64,000 nt of DNA from Bisporella sp. PMI_857 (GCA_021307315.1 JAJSPD010000084.1:1-64000), one strand, 5' to 3'. Numbered from the stretch's first letter, positions 30,398 to 41,490 are shown. Program-made: numbers and translations. The notes: generated by a model not told the origin, from the letters alone.

Positions 30398-33323
30398 CAG
30401 TGATCGGAATGGTCCGGTATGGGTTGGTATTGGTATGGTATATACCGCCAAGACCTGGTATGGTTTGAGGATATCTCAATACCATGGTATTACCGGTATA
30501 CCAACCCTTACCAGTATGGCTATAAATAGATGGAAATAGAGAGGCGGGTGGCGGTAAGTGGCTGAATCTTAGACCAAAATTGTTGGTTGAGTCACATGAT
30601 GAGTCACATGGTTGACTCTTTATGCAAGAATACCTAGCTTTTAGTATTGGAGCCTACGGCTGCCTATCGTTCAGATGGTTTATATAAGCATTAACAGCTG
30701 TAGTCTCAATTAATCAGTCCAATGCTGTTTATTGCACATAATCCCGCCATTTGACAAACTGGTTAGTATATGCAGGAACAAAGAAACATGAAAGTTTTCA
30801 CTTATTAGTATAATGGAACGTAATCTACAACAGCCTGCTTATATATCATCATTATGGGGTCTCCAACTCCAATCTCGCCGTCCTTGTTGACTACACGTTC
30901 AACATCAATAGCCCTCAAGTCTCCTACGCCATCACCCGCTCCCACATTACCTACCTCGACACCACCACATACTCCCATTCAATATCCCGAGCCTCCAGTT
31001 GAATTCGTACAAGACCGTATCACATACGTGAATCGCGCGAAGGTTACAAAGAAGACAGCTCGTCTTGGCTCATCACATGTGTGGAAGTACGGTCTTCATT
31101 ATATTCGAGGCAGCGATAACAAAGAGGTGTACTACTGCCATGAGTGTGCAATCGGAAAGTACAAGCAAGAGCTATTTGTTATCAATGGCACGTCTGGAGT
31201 GAGAAATCATCTTGAACACAAGCACCAGATTGATCCCCAGAGTGGTGTCAAGAGACATAGTTCGACTCGAAAGTCTGTGCTCGAACAGCAGAACGGCGCG
31301 GCTACTACCAACACCTTCTTTTGGAAAGACTCAATTGAGAAGTTCAGAGAGCTTCTAGTTCGTTGGATTGTGTACTGCCATATTGCTTTCTTTCAATTAG
31401 AAAATCCGTATTTCCGAGAATTACTCTCCTTTTTGAATCCGGCGCTTCTCAATCATCTTCCAAAAGCCGCGAAAACTATTCGAAGCTGGGTGATGAATAC
31501 CTTCATATCAAAGAAACAACAGCTTAGGGAGGACCTCCGGCACTCACGAAGTAGAATCTCTATCTCCTTTGATCTCTGGACTTCGCCAAATCCTTACGCT
31601 ATTCTAGGTGTCATCACCATGTGGATTGATGCTACCGGCCAGCGACGAGCTACCGTTTTGGGTATACGACGCGTATACGGCGAACACACTGGCGAGAATC
31701 TTGGATCAGTTGTTCTTGAATTGTTGAAAGAATACGATATTAGTGGAAATCAGATTGGATACTTCATGCTGGATAATGCTTCGTCAAACGATACCGCTGT
31801 TGAATTCATACTCAAGGAGCTCTGCCCGTGGATGAAATCAAAACAACGTCGCCATCGCCGGTTGCGCTGCTTAGGCCATATCATCAATCTTTGCTGCCAA
31901 GCGTTTCTCATGGGCCGGAACTGTGAGAGGTATCTTGCAAAGCTTGAAAAGCACTATCAGCGCGGAAACTACACAGAGGTAGAAGAGCTCTGGAAGAAAT
32001 TTGGATGCTTAGGTCGGCTTCACAACCTCGTGCGATACATTAGGCTTACCCCACAACGCCGTGAAGAGTTTGCGGCAATCATTATCGGCAGGGATCTCTC
32101 TGAATTCGATGGGCTCGAGCTTATCCAGAACAACTCGACACGCTGGAATTCATGGTTTCATTCAATTACACGTGCATTGAATGTTCGGGAACGTTTAGAG
32201 CTCTTCTCCGCTCGTCATATACCTGGGAAAGGCTCTCAAGGAATTGCGAACTTCAAACTAGATGGACAGCACTGGTTTGAGCTTAAAAAGATTGAACTTG
32301 CTCTAAAAGATTTCTACGCCGCAACTTTGCTTTCGGAAGGAAAGAAGACGTCTCTCGCTGACTGGTTTTCAACCTTGGACTGCCTTCTTCGAGAAATAAA
32401 CGAGACGAAGGATCATTACTATGATATCCACACCGAGGATGACAATAACTTCACATGGACATACCTCCAAAGTTGCGCAGATGCCGCGTGGTCAAAATGC
32501 GCCGAGTACTACAGCAACCAACAACTGAATTGGCAGAATCGATTCCCTGAAGATACTGACCTTCCACCAGCGTATTATGCGGCTCAGATACTCGATCCAT
32601 ATCGAAAGTGGGCGTGGTTCAGGCAAGAGTGGGTTCTTCAAGGCGACGAAGAAAAACAGAGGTGGTTTGATAACGCACAATCGGCGGTTAAGCAGCTCTG
32701 GGAGACGGAGTATAAGGGAAGGTATTTTGTTGAGATGCTACCACCGCCAGCCAGGAAGGAGAGAGATCCTGATCCAGCATTCGATCGCCAGCGGGAACAT
32801 AAGCGTATTCGAATAGATACTCCGGTGTCTACAGCTGATTTATATGAACAATATATTTCTACCGACCGGCTCCATGATGAGGAGGCTAGTTGCGATGACG
32901 CCATTGCGTACTGGCTATCCCGCTACGACTCCCAACGAGATCTCGCTCGCTTCGCTTTGGATCTATTCGCGATCTCGCCCATGTCGGACGAGTGCGAACG
33001 CCTTTTTAGTAGCGCAAAGCTTACTATAGTTGATCGCCGTGGCAGACTAAAGGCGGATATTATAGAAGCATGTGAATGTCTCCGAGCATGGTATGGAAGG
33101 CCCAAATTTGAAGACAGCAGTAATGAAGAGGATAGTGAGAATGACAGTGATGATGTTGGTAGCTTATAGTCAAATTCATCCCCTTCCTACCTCAGCCTCG
33201 TTCTTGGCGGTCTTGGCGGTATTGCTGGTCTTACCGGTAAGACCATACCGGTTACCATATAAGCAGCTGGTATGGTATGGTTTGACCTCCATACCATACC
33301 ATACCGGACCATTCCGATCACTG
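30398..33323 (+). mobile_element. intact hAT transposon, TSD CGTGTTAG
   Basis: The ends are CAGTGATCGGAATGGTCCGG and its exact inverse (at least 24 bp), with many subterminal GGTATGG repeats. The 8-bp duplication CGTGTTAG is exact (30390-30397, 33324-33331), as expected for hAT. The 2,926-bp element holds one open transposase gene. Nothing is nested in it. It looks like a recent insertion and possibly an active copy. Confidence 0.95.
30854..33169 (+). CDS. hAT-family transposase, 771 aa, open
   Basis: The protein starts at an ATG with a Pro/Ser/Thr-rich leader of about 50 residues. A BED-type zinc finger follows at residues 73-124 (Cys95, Cys98, His119, His124). The RNase H-like core contains ISFDLWTSPNPYAILGV and IGYFMLDNASSNDTAVE, followed by CLGHIINLCCQAFL. 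The C-terminal dimerisation block reads FAISPMSDECERLFSSAKLTIVDRR in consecutive parts (residues about 705-745). All are hallmarks of hAT transposases, which cut out the element and insert it with 8-bp duplications. The reading frame has no stop or shift and no intron is needed. An acidic tail closes the protein. It acts on the ends at 30398 and 33323. Confidence 0.95.
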   Translation: MGSPTPISPSLLTTRSTSIALKSPTPSPAPTLPTSTPPHTPIQYPEPPVEFVQDRITYVNRAKVTKKTARLGSSHVWKYGLHYIRGSDNKEVYYCHECAIGKYKQELFVINGTSGVRNHLEHKHQIDPQSGVKRHSSTRKSVLEQQNGAATTNTFFWKDSIEKFRELLVRWIVYCHIAFFQLENPYFRELLSFLNPALLNHLPKAAKTIRSWVMNTFISKKQQLREDLRHSRSRISISFDLWTSPNPYAILGVITMWIDATGQRRATVLGIRRVYGEHTGENLGSVVLELLKEYDISGNQIGYFMLDNASSNDTAVEFILKELCPWMKSKQRRHRRLRCLGHIINLCCQAFLMGRNCERYLAKLEKHYQRGNYTEVEELWKKFGCLGRLHNLVRYIRLTPQRREEFAAIIIGRDLSEFDGLELIQNNSTRWNSWFHSITRALNVRERLELFSARHIPGKGSQGIANFKLDGQHWFELKKIELALKDFYAATLLSEGKKTSLADWFSTLDCLLREINETKDHYYDIHTEDDNNFTWTYLQSCADAAWSKCAEYYSNQQLNWQNRFPEDTDLPPAYYAAQILDPYRKWAWFRQEWVLQGDEEKQRWFDNAQSAVKQLWETEYKGRYFVEMLPPPARKERDPDPAFDRQREHKRIRIDTPVSTADLYEQYISTDRLHDEEASCDDAIAYWLSRYDSQRDLARFALDLFAISPMSDECERLFSSAKLTIVDRRGRLKADIIEACECLRAWYGRPKFEDSSNEEDSENDSDDVGSL

Positions 33324-33331
33324 CGTGTTAG

Positions 33332-33617
33332 TGAGCCGCTTTTGTAAATCTGGCAATATACATATTGGCCGGATTGAGAAAGTAATCGCTGTAGGTAGCC
33401 CCGGCGTAATCTAAACGGCCATGGAATAGCTAGGTGGGTGCTTCTTCTCCATGAAACCTTGTCCTCCTTTCTGCAGGAAATCAAAAACATGAATTCAGAA
33501 GTTATTGATGGCACTAGCCTTATGCGTATCGTTTTCTGTTGGTGGATTGTTTTCTTTGCGGCATTCATGTTGTAAGATGACTCTATTATTATAATAGAGA
33601 GATTTATAGTAGAAGAG
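33332..33617. other. short interval, no gene
   Basis: This is the continuation of the hAT target. A minus-strand ORF (33176-33637) overlaps both element and flank and is not credible. Confidence 0.5.
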
Positions 33618-33622
33618 AAATA

Positions 33623-33811
33623 TGTCGGTACAATCACGGGGTAACTTCAGTGCGACATCTGAGACACGCTAGCTATTGCTTTGACCACATTCATTCCTTA
33701 TATATAGTCTAGCTACCAGCCTCCTCATAGAGGAGGCAGTCAGAATATACAGCAGTCTACAGTGCCTTTTGTTTTGATTCAATCGTGATATCACCCCCGG
33801 AGAAACCAACA
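33623..33811 (-). mobile_element. solo LTR, TSD AAATA
   Basis: The unit runs from TGTCGGTACAATC to AGAAACCAACA, flanked by AAATA (33618-33622, 33812-33816). On the minus strand it begins TGTTGG, ends CCGACA and has TATATAAGG. Confidence 0.88.
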
Positions 33812-33816
33812 AAATA

Positions 33817-34649
33817 TGCGAAGAGAAATTAAGACATCATTTCTCCGAGGGGAATCATTTGTATTTTTAATTAAGGAGAGAGCAAGCAACGTGGCCAATT
33901 CCATTTTAGAATCAACCTCATATGCATTGTTATGTCTCGTGTTTGCCTAATTTAAGTGCTGGGTGTAGCAGTCAATATTGCAATCCGATTAGTTCCTTGT
34001 TTGTAATAGAGTTTAATGTGCTCTACGTTACTTTCAGTGGACCTGCTTCGCCTTCCTGAAGGATATTGGGTGACTAGTCAACTGTCCCGACTTCTGCTTG
34101 AGAAGGCTTGGAAAGAGGCTTAGTTGGTCGGTGTTATTCAGGCTGCCAACTGTCATTCATGCGTCTTTAGGCACTTTGCTGGTTCGGCGGGCTAATACTA
34201 CTAGTTATAAATAAGCATGGTTATCAAAGCAACGCAAACAGTAGCCTGTTGGTTGCATTGATGGCTGTGTATCTATCAAACGGGTACCGTTGGTGGAGGT
34301 TTAAATGATTGATCGTGAGAGAATTAGAAACTTGCCGCTCTCAATTTCCTCATGATCAACCAACCAGGCGCTTTGTTGTTGCGGAGCATAGTTCTAGAGA
34401 AGGTTTCATTCTTCCAGCTAGGCCAGCTTCGGCCGCTCCATCATCATGCACCTTTGCAGCAGTCAGATAGTGAGAGAAAGAGAGCCTATCGTTCCCTGGA
34501 ATCTCTCGATCGAACCCGGAGCTAGTTGCTGAGCACCATGCATGCAGCCAGAGGAACACGAGGCAGACTGCATAGTGATTCAGCTGGATGCTCTAACGAG
34601 ATAACCCAGGTCCAGCATTCGGGGCTTCTACAGCTAAAATGGCATATAT
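33817..34649. other. no recognisable gene
   Basis: Only short ORFs are seen. The last part may hold the promoter of the next ORF (catatatatgagg at about 34643). Confidence 0.4.
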
Positions 34650-35636
34650 ATGAGGCCACACTTCTCTACATTTCTTTTGCTCCTCATACTCATCATTCAT
34701 TTTATTCCCCAATCAGCAACGAGAACGTTACTTGGACCTGCTGCGTCAATAATTCAATATACAAATCTGTCTCAGTCCGCAGAGGAAGCTACTTTGATTC
34801 TGTCAACGCTTCTTGATAGGGATTTGCTCGAATTGAAACAGACTATCCTTCAACCATCAGCTGTACAACAGTACCGTGTACTTGCTTCAGATACTATGCC
34901 AAAAGGACCAACTGATGCTGCAATCCCAGCCACCGAAGCGCATAGCTCCCCTACTGCAACACAGTCTCAAGCTTCAGAATCAGATGATGATACCATGATA
35001 GTCATCACGAGGTCTGAGCAATCTCTATCCGCTCAGACAAAACATCCTCACACTTCCCGAGACACGTTTCAGGCTGTAATTGCCACTCAGACGGTTCAAC
35101 CTAGTCCAGCTTTGGTTGCCGTTTCCAAAGAGCCAGAGCTCGAGCCAACGTCATTCACAGAGGGTATGGGCATTATCATCCGTAAAACTAACGAGGCTAA
35201 TGGTATCGCAGTTAATGCCACAAAACGAGTACATTTTGTCCTACCAGCCGCCAACATAGGGGGTGTTGGAGTCAAACGCAAGGTAATTGTACTTTCAGAT
35301 GATGAATCTGAAGACGACGAAGTAAATTTCCCGCAATCTCTCCAATCACGAACCGTGAAGCCCGCAAATTCTGTAAAGCCTGCAAAGCGTGCGAAGCAAG
35401 GGCCTGAGGAGATGTGGTTGAAGACGGTAGTCGAAGGCATGACGGATATAACCAAGACACTCAGAGATGTCAGAGATGTCAGAGATGTCAGAGATGTCAG
35501 AGATGTCAGAGATGTCAGAGATGTCAGAGGTACTGACAGCGAGGGGACTCTGACTGATACACTGGGAGACGTTATCGCATATATTGAGTACTTACAAGTT
35601 TTGGTTAGAAAATATGGAATCAAGATTCAAGGATGA
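34650..35636 (+). CDS. uncharacterised protein with RDV tandem repeat, 328 aa
   Basis: The ORF is open from ATG to stop. The first 24 residues (FSTFLLLLILIIHFIPQSA) look like a signal peptide or membrane helix. The middle is Ser/Thr/Pro-rich with an acidic patch (SESDDDT), then VKRKVIVLSDDESEDDE, a basic-acidic pair common in nuclear proteins. Seven copies of Arg-Asp-Val follow (35462-35527), then DVIAYIEYLQVLVRKYG at the end. The nuclear-type motif conflicts with a secretion signal, so the true start may be internal or upstream splicing may exist. I recognise no family. Confidence 0.45.
   Translation: MRPHFSTFLLLLILIIHFIPQSATRTLLGPAASIIQYTNLSQSAEEATLILSTLLDRDLLELKQTILQPSAVQQYRVLASDTMPKGPTDAAIPATEAHSSPTATQSQASESDDDTMIVITRSEQSLSAQTKHPHTSRDTFQAVIATQTVQPSPALVAVSKEPELEPTSFTEGMGIIIRKTNEANGIAVNATKRVHFVLPAANIGGVGVKRKVIVLSDDESEDDEVNFPQSLQSRTVKPANSVKPAKRAKQGPEEMWLKTVVEGMTDITKTLRDVRDVRDVRDVRDVRDVRDVRGTDSEGTLTDTLGDVIAYIEYLQVLVRKYGIKIQG
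35462..35527 (+). repeat. 9-bp tandem repeat, seven copies
   Basis: AGAGATGTC is repeated without variation seven times, in frame with the surrounding ORF, giving Arg-Asp-Val repeats. Confidence 0.9.
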
Positions 35637-35639
35637 GTA

Positions 35640-35960
35640 GGCAATTCCAAAGATCAAAATTAATTAGCTACGAAAAATGATATTAGAATCAGATTGTCTC
35701 TAATTTTGGATAAGTTAGTAGTGATATATTTTAAGATTTCTATCTACTCTGATTACACATCCCCTTATTTTGCCAGTGGAAACGCAGTACCACAAAGTAA
35801 AATATTCTGTTACTGAACATACCAACTCTTTGACATGTCAAGGTTTTAGTAGTTATTCCGATCTTTGCTTAAACAAGGGCGATCTCGCTTATAATACGGA
35901 ATGGGTTTCCACCCCAGTAGGTGGTGAGTTGAACCGAACACAGTAGAAACGTCGCTGCCC
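35640..35960. other. no recognisable gene
   Basis: AT-rich stretch between the RDV-repeat ORF and the Tc1 remnant; nothing identified. Confidence 0.5.
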
Positions 35961-35968
35961 TACCATAA

Positions 35969-37320
35969 ATGCGAAGCTATTCCCACAGATTTTTACTATG
36001 TAGTAGCGTCATCACTATGCCTTGGACCTGGGAGACTCCTATGCGTGTACGTTTGAAGATCCTTTTCGAAGGGGGCTATTCTCAACGACAAGCTGCCCGG
36101 AAACTCAGCATCCCTCGATCATCGGCTCGATATTGGATTAATAAAACGGATCGACAAGCAAAACCGCCTGGTGCAGCTCCTATAATATCAAATTATAAGA
36201 TTAGAGAGATAGCCGACTGGCTTACTGGCCATTACGATCGACGTATCTGTCGAAAGGATAATGGCGCCCTCAGGGTGTCACGTGTGATTATGTCAGAATA
36301 GCCCCATATCTTCTCGGTGTGCAATCCTACCTAGTTACAGAATAATTCAAGATTCGCTCAACTGTATCCGTACGATGAAAGAGATTCGAGAGAAATTTAA
36401 TGTAGAATGCCGTGACGACACTCTTCTTAAAGAATTTGCACGATACGGATGTCACTATCATTCACCCGACTGCAGACCCTTTATCTCGAAGCAAAATCAA
36501 CTCAAACGATGGACTTTCTCGATCGCGAATTGGGATAGGTTAGCTACTGGAGGAGAGGCTGCTATACGGACGAAACTACCACTCGGACAGATATGCTCCG
36601 CCGTAGGAGTCTCTTACTCTCAAGGAGAGAGAAGGAGGTGTAACAACTCAAGTCGAACAGGGATCTCGATCCGCAAATCTCAGGGAGAAGGACTCAAAGG
36701 TGTGAACGACTATTAATTGTTATAACGAAGAGAACAAGCTACAGATAGAAGAAGGGAAGGAAAGCAGCGCTTTATATACAGGAGACTGGCCAGGGGGTCA
36801 GTGTAAGCGAGGCTCTAAGCGAGCTAGGGCCAGGGCCGTGACAGGAGGCTGGATTGCATTCAATTCAAGTTTCACTCGGGCCATAGGTCTATAGCTTGGG
36901 CTGTGATCCGTTGGAACTATAAGAGTCCTTTATATATCGTATCATACGAAGGCGAAGGAAAATGCTTTACGCAAGAGAAATATGCTAAGCAAATCTTACG
37001 AGAGCCACCCATGGAGGTTTTTAAGCAGCCTAACGCTACGTTTGTGTCGAGGACAATAGTAACGTGCATAGGAAGTCTGATACAAAGAAGAATAAGGGTT
37101 ATATAATGCAGTACGGTTGGAATGCCATATCAACTCGATTAACTGGCCGCCTTGCTCTCCAGACCTTAATCTAATCGAGAATATATGGAGGGTGTTAAAT
37201 CAGAAGCTACGGAACCGGAAACCACATGGAGGCTGAACCTTCTTAGGCTTAGAGAAAGCGATGGTTGATATCTGGGAGAAGGGAGATCTCTATAAACTTG
37301 ATTAATAACTATCAGAGCGA
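35969..37320 (+). pseudogene. Tc1/mariner transposase, broken, split by an LTR
   Basis: The N-terminal part has a helix-turn-helix block (RVRLKILFEGGYSQRQAARK, then SIPRSSARYW). A second piece (36375-36716) follows after stops. After the LTR at 36639-36843 the catalytic region resumes with WNYKSPLYIVSYEGEGKCFTQ. The C-terminal WPPCSPDLNLIENIWRVL at about 37140-37200 and a RNRKPHGG end are typical of fungal Tc1-like DDE transposases. At least four frame changes are needed. It cannot make an active protein. Element ends were not found. Confidence 0.82.
36639..36843 (-). mobile_element. solo LTR inside Tc1 pseudogene, TSD GGAGG
   Basis: The unit runs from TGTAACAACTCAAG to GGGCCGTGACA, flanked by GGAGG (36634-36638, 36844-36848). 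It is the reverse complement of the TGTCACGG family at 22149 and 51997. Confidence 0.92.
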
Positions 37321-37585
37321 ATTGCAAAGGTTCGAATGCAAAGCTCATACACACTCCCACCGAAGAAAGCGCTCTCGCGCCGAAGATCCTGACCTAACCC
37401 GCATTCTAATTTTAGCAGAGACTGTCCTGCGAGATGCGTACCAGTTGTATAGCGAGACATCTCCAGATCGTAAAATGACACACCAGCTGGCCAACATCTC
37501 AATGAGTTTTATAAGGGGGCTATGGGAAAAGCAGATGGGTTCCAATATTTCAAGAATGCATCACTCTGGCCATCTACTTTCCTGC
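37321..37585 (+). other. unassigned coding-like stretch
   Basis: An ORF from 37265 stays open to 37807. The part with LTRILILAETVLRDAYQLYS looks helical and protein-like but I cannot assign it. It lies between the Tc1 end and the copia fragment and may be a further element remnant. Confidence 0.3.
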
Positions 37586-38330
37586 TATGAAGCTGCTTGT
37601 AGCGTACTACTACTGGGTAGGTACTGCGAGGACACTTTACGCGGGTTCAGCCAAACCAAAAGCTGCCCCAGCTATCATCCAAGATCAAAATGGAGGAGCG
37701 GAGAGAGCGGGCCACTCCCTCAGAGTGAACGCCCGTGCAATGGCTATTCCGGCCAATTTACCTACCAAATTATTGCCAGAAGTGATATAGACTGCAGCCG
37801 CTATTAAGAGGAGACTACCTGTACGGAAATTGAATTGGAAATCGTCGTTTGAAGTCGTAATAGACGGAGGGCCGAAAAGAGCTCACATGGAACCAATGGG
37901 GTTGTAAAGCTTAACTTACCCTTTGGATAGGGATACCATAAAGGTTAAAACCAAGAAGCTCGATCCTAGAGGATTTAACTAACTTACATATTTAGGATTC
38001 GGATTCCATCAAAAGGAAAGGTCATTCGAACCAGAGAATTCAACCCAGACGAGTTCTATCATCCTAGACCTTGATATTGGGATAATAATGAAAGAGAGAG
38101 CTGAGGAGATACTCCCGGCTCTAGAAGAATCTGCATTGAGATCTTACAGTACTATTGAGAATTTTCTGTATCAAACAGCGGTGATCGACGACGGGATCTC
38201 ATGGCCGGAAGCTACCAATACTCTTTCGGATAGGAGAGTCTATTTGGCCAAAGAGGATACCTTTCAAAGCTATGAGAGCTACAAGCGGGAATGCAACAAT
38301 GGTGGGTTATGAGGTCGTTAGGCATTTATA
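37586..38330 (+). pseudogene. Ty1/copia pol fragment (end of integrase)
   Basis: Reading across frames gives QNGGAERAG, AMAIPANLPTKLLPEVI, LPVRKLNWKSSFEVVI, HMEPMG, KTKKLDPRGF and KRKVIRTREFNPDEF. This order (QNGxAER, LP..LWPE, LxW..P.E, GC.AY, K..KLDPR, V..R.V.F.E) is the end of copia integrase. Stops and shifts occur about every 60 to 100 bp. The 74-codon ORF at 38088-38312 would be the linker before reverse transcriptase. No reverse transcriptase and no LTRs flank it. Confidence 0.72.
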
Positions 38331-38660
38331 CCCTCTTTAACATCCCTAAGGGCAGTCTAGACTGCGCAATGACGGTCCGTAGACACATCCATCAATGAGA
38401 ATAAACTCTTTTCTGCCAAAATACTGCTTTCTATAGTGTGAGCAGGGGATGCACCGATTGTTGGATGCAGAGCTGCAGAGCCACTTCGCTGGACCGGCAT
38501 TACTCCGCCTAGTACAAGGTTACGAATAATGCAGCAGAACCAAGCTTTTATCCATTGTTTTGACGTGTGGACCCAAGCACAAATTTACCATATACTTTAG
38601 AAGCCTAGTAGATCCCATTTCGTCGTAGAGTCCCATACGGTATACTCTAGTAATACTCTC
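38331..38660. other. no recognisable gene
   Basis: Nothing identified; it could be further decayed retroelement sequence. Confidence 0.4.
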
Positions 38661-38665
38661 TCGCC

Positions 38666-39510
38666 CTAAAATGAAAAGCATTCTGCAGCTTCATAGCACA
38701 TAACTTGATCAGAATGGCCCAAGTCCTTTACTAAGTCCATCATATAGACTCCGCAGAAAGTAGTTATAAACAGATGTCTGTGGCTACACCACATGTGCTG
38801 GATATATCCCTGCATGCCGTTATCTACCTGACGTCGCAAGACAACATCGTTAGTGTTAAAATCATGAATGAGAATCTCTTTCGATGATTGGCGATAAGAA
38901 GCCACTTGCGTTCGATATTGGTGTTCATATCTTGGTAAAACAGGTCTATGCATATTTATAGCGGCTGGAGATGGTAGTTTAATGTTCTTCCCTTCTATAT
39001 CGTAGGTTGCCCAGGTTAAGGTAGTGTTTGGTATCTTGCGTGATTGAGGTGGACAAGCCACTTTCTCGTACTCGTAGATTCCATCTAGCCGCTTGATAAG
39101 AAATAAATCATCTCGTATGCTTATAGAGCAAATATGTGGATTCGGAACAATGGTCGGAAGCTCTAAATGATATCATTTCGTGCCATCGTAATTCCAAGCC
39201 CCAACCTCACCCATTTGCGATGCCGCTAGTATCAGTTCATCCCGAGTACTAACTTAAGCGCTCCGATTTCTCCATGTAAAGAATCAACCACGTTAATTGA
39301 GGGGCTTGGCTTCCATTTATCAAAGGCCGTAATCGTAATTTGGCCGTCATACCCAGCTTGGACTAGCCCTCTCGACTTTGTAAAAACATGTCGATATACT
39401 TCAAAGCTATCAATTTGTTGGAAGGAAGTACAAATCTTCAGGTCTGAATCAAAGATATAATAGACGTGCTCCAGCGTAATAAGACAAATATGCTCTCTTC
39501 TCAATTTGAG
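38666..39510 (-). pseudogene. possible beta-propeller-like gene, one frameshift and one stop
   Basis: Two ORFs (39232-39504, 38666-39061) can be joined. The first ends EIGALKLV, a shift then gives STRDELILAASQMGEVGAWN, and a TGA interrupts GTK/YHLELP. The second part runs on to YEYEKVACPPQSRK and the terminal EAAECFSF. Repeating short strands such as DGQITITAF and GEVGAWNYDG resemble WD-like blades. No start codon context is clear at the 5' side. I infer a decayed single gene of about 280 codons; the family is uncertain. Confidence 0.45.
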
Positions 39511-39639
39511 TTGACTAGTACATCAGCTATAACCATAAAAAGGAAAAGGTGGCATACCCGTCAAATGAAACAGCACCTACGCCCTCTTCGACCACCGCCT
39601 CTTTAAAATTTGTATTGCTATTACTTCAAGGCGGATCTT

Positions 39640-39822
39640 TGTCACGGAGAAGTGGGTCCGCACGTGCTCATGAGCGTGCGACCCACTCTCCTCGGCTATA
39701 AGAGCCTACCTGGCTTGACCTCTAGTTCTACAAGTAAGAATACACGCAAGTGCCGCACACGTTGCTCTAGCTCTCATGAACTAAAAGGAGCTCTCGCGGG
39801 ACGTACGAGCTGCCCCGTGACA
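39640..39822 (+). mobile_element. solo LTR, TSD ATCTT
   Basis: The unit begins TGTCACGGAGAAG and ends CCCCGTGACA, so its last 8 bases are the inverse of the first 8. ATCTT flanks it (39635-39639, 39823-39827). A CTATAAGAG motif reads on the plus strand. It does not align internally with the other TGTCACGG family. Confidence 0.9.
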
Positions 39823-39827
39823 ATCTT

Positions 39828-41490
39828 GCATGGAAGTGTGTTGATCCATAGCATATATTGTCACCAATGAAGATTTGCATAGAGTGTATCAAACCATACA
39901 GTAGGGAGCGATTGCGGCTTCGTCTATCTATAGTATTCAATTATGTTATAACCGTTTGCCAAGACCAGATTAAAACAATTCTGGTTAGCCACCTCTTTGT
40001 TATTTTGTCGTCTTTGTATGGTCATCAAGTGCCGCTTTAATATACTGTCATCACATTGTGGCATCAAGATAGTAAGAATGAATTGGAATACGGCGGAAAT
40101 ACTCACAATCTGTCCTTTGTCGACAACAATGAGATCAACAGATTTGCGCAGAGCCTCACACTTTTCCATAAGGCAGTGATACTCGTCTGCCGTAATAGTT
40201 GACCCACAATAAAGAGTGCGATGCAGGGTGGTCATCATGGCTAACCAAAAAGTCTTGGCAGTAATAAGAATTATCAAATCTTTACAGTTTACAGACACGA
40301 AGCCGCAATGGCTCCTTACTATATCTAGCCATTGTTATTTATAAGTAGTATAAGACGACAAAACCATTGCTGGCGAGACTAATATCGCTCTAAATAATCA
40401 GGCTATATGCCGATAAAAGTCATCCATACGGAACTGAATAACATGTCAGCTCCAAGGCATCGAGGGAATGTTCTCCGAGATCGACCGGGCTAGCGAACCC
40501 TGGCCTAGGAAATTGGTGTCAGCGCGTTCAATGCAGGCCCGGAGATACGCTGCATCGGAGGGAATAAAGGATTCTCTGCATCAAAATTTTTATCTCCAGT
40601 GTCATGTAACCTTGTGCTAAATATCAGGATTAACTCGTTTGATTCGAAAGCGAGTATTGGAAATTAGGCTTTGCCACTTCTAACTGACAGATCGCTTTCA
40701 GCGTAAAAGCATTTGTAATAATATCCATCAAATTTTGACGGAGAATCTTTCTCACACTTGTAGCACAATGTGAATGATGGATGACGTAGTGGAATCTAGG
40801 TCAACGGGATCTTGGGAAACTATCCTAGAAAAAATTGGTGGCTTAATTTGAGGCTCCATCACAGATGTGATCATTAAGGGTCGAAAATGAACTAATTAAG
40901 CTTAGTAAACCCTTACACTTCGTTTCAGGGTAGTAACGTTAGCAACAACAACCTACCATTACGCCTCATACTGTCCTGTACAGTGCTGTAATGCCAGAAA
41001 ACAGATGCATCAACCTGAAGTTGTCATTTCTGTGCTGACATTTGAGATCCAATTTTCCAGACTCAGCAACTAGGGTTAGTCATTGGAGGAGGAATTCATT
41101 CCTAGCAGCCACCCAGCCGTTAGGATCCCTTACTCTCACTCGTCATACGGGATCAGGTCTTGTAGTACCGCTTTAATGGGCCTAAGTCAGCTAGGAGAGT
41201 CTGAGAAAGCAGATCGAAAATGACTTTCACCCGCAAATAACCAGTAATACTAGCCCAGCTTCGAGGACACTAACTTAAGGATGCCTGCGAAACCTTTGGG
41301 CTGAAGATGGGCTATTGAGCGCCGTTTCTCAGTACATACGTACATATAACCTGTTGCTATTGATCCCTACAGATGTTTGGATAGAACTTTTGCACGCCTA
41401 GAATCTGAATGGCCAATTGCTTGAGAGTTAGCCGACAAACAGGCTTGGCATGGCAACGGGTGCGGTGGTGAGCTAATATCGACAGCTGAA
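39828..41490. other. no recognisable gene
   Basis: The longest ORF is on the minus strand (39924-40298, 124 codons) with no recognised motif. Nothing else identified. Confidence 0.4.

Noticed and set aside
33176..33637. 153-codon minus-strand ORF
   Set aside because: It crosses the hAT terminus and its target duplication, so it cannot be an old gene.
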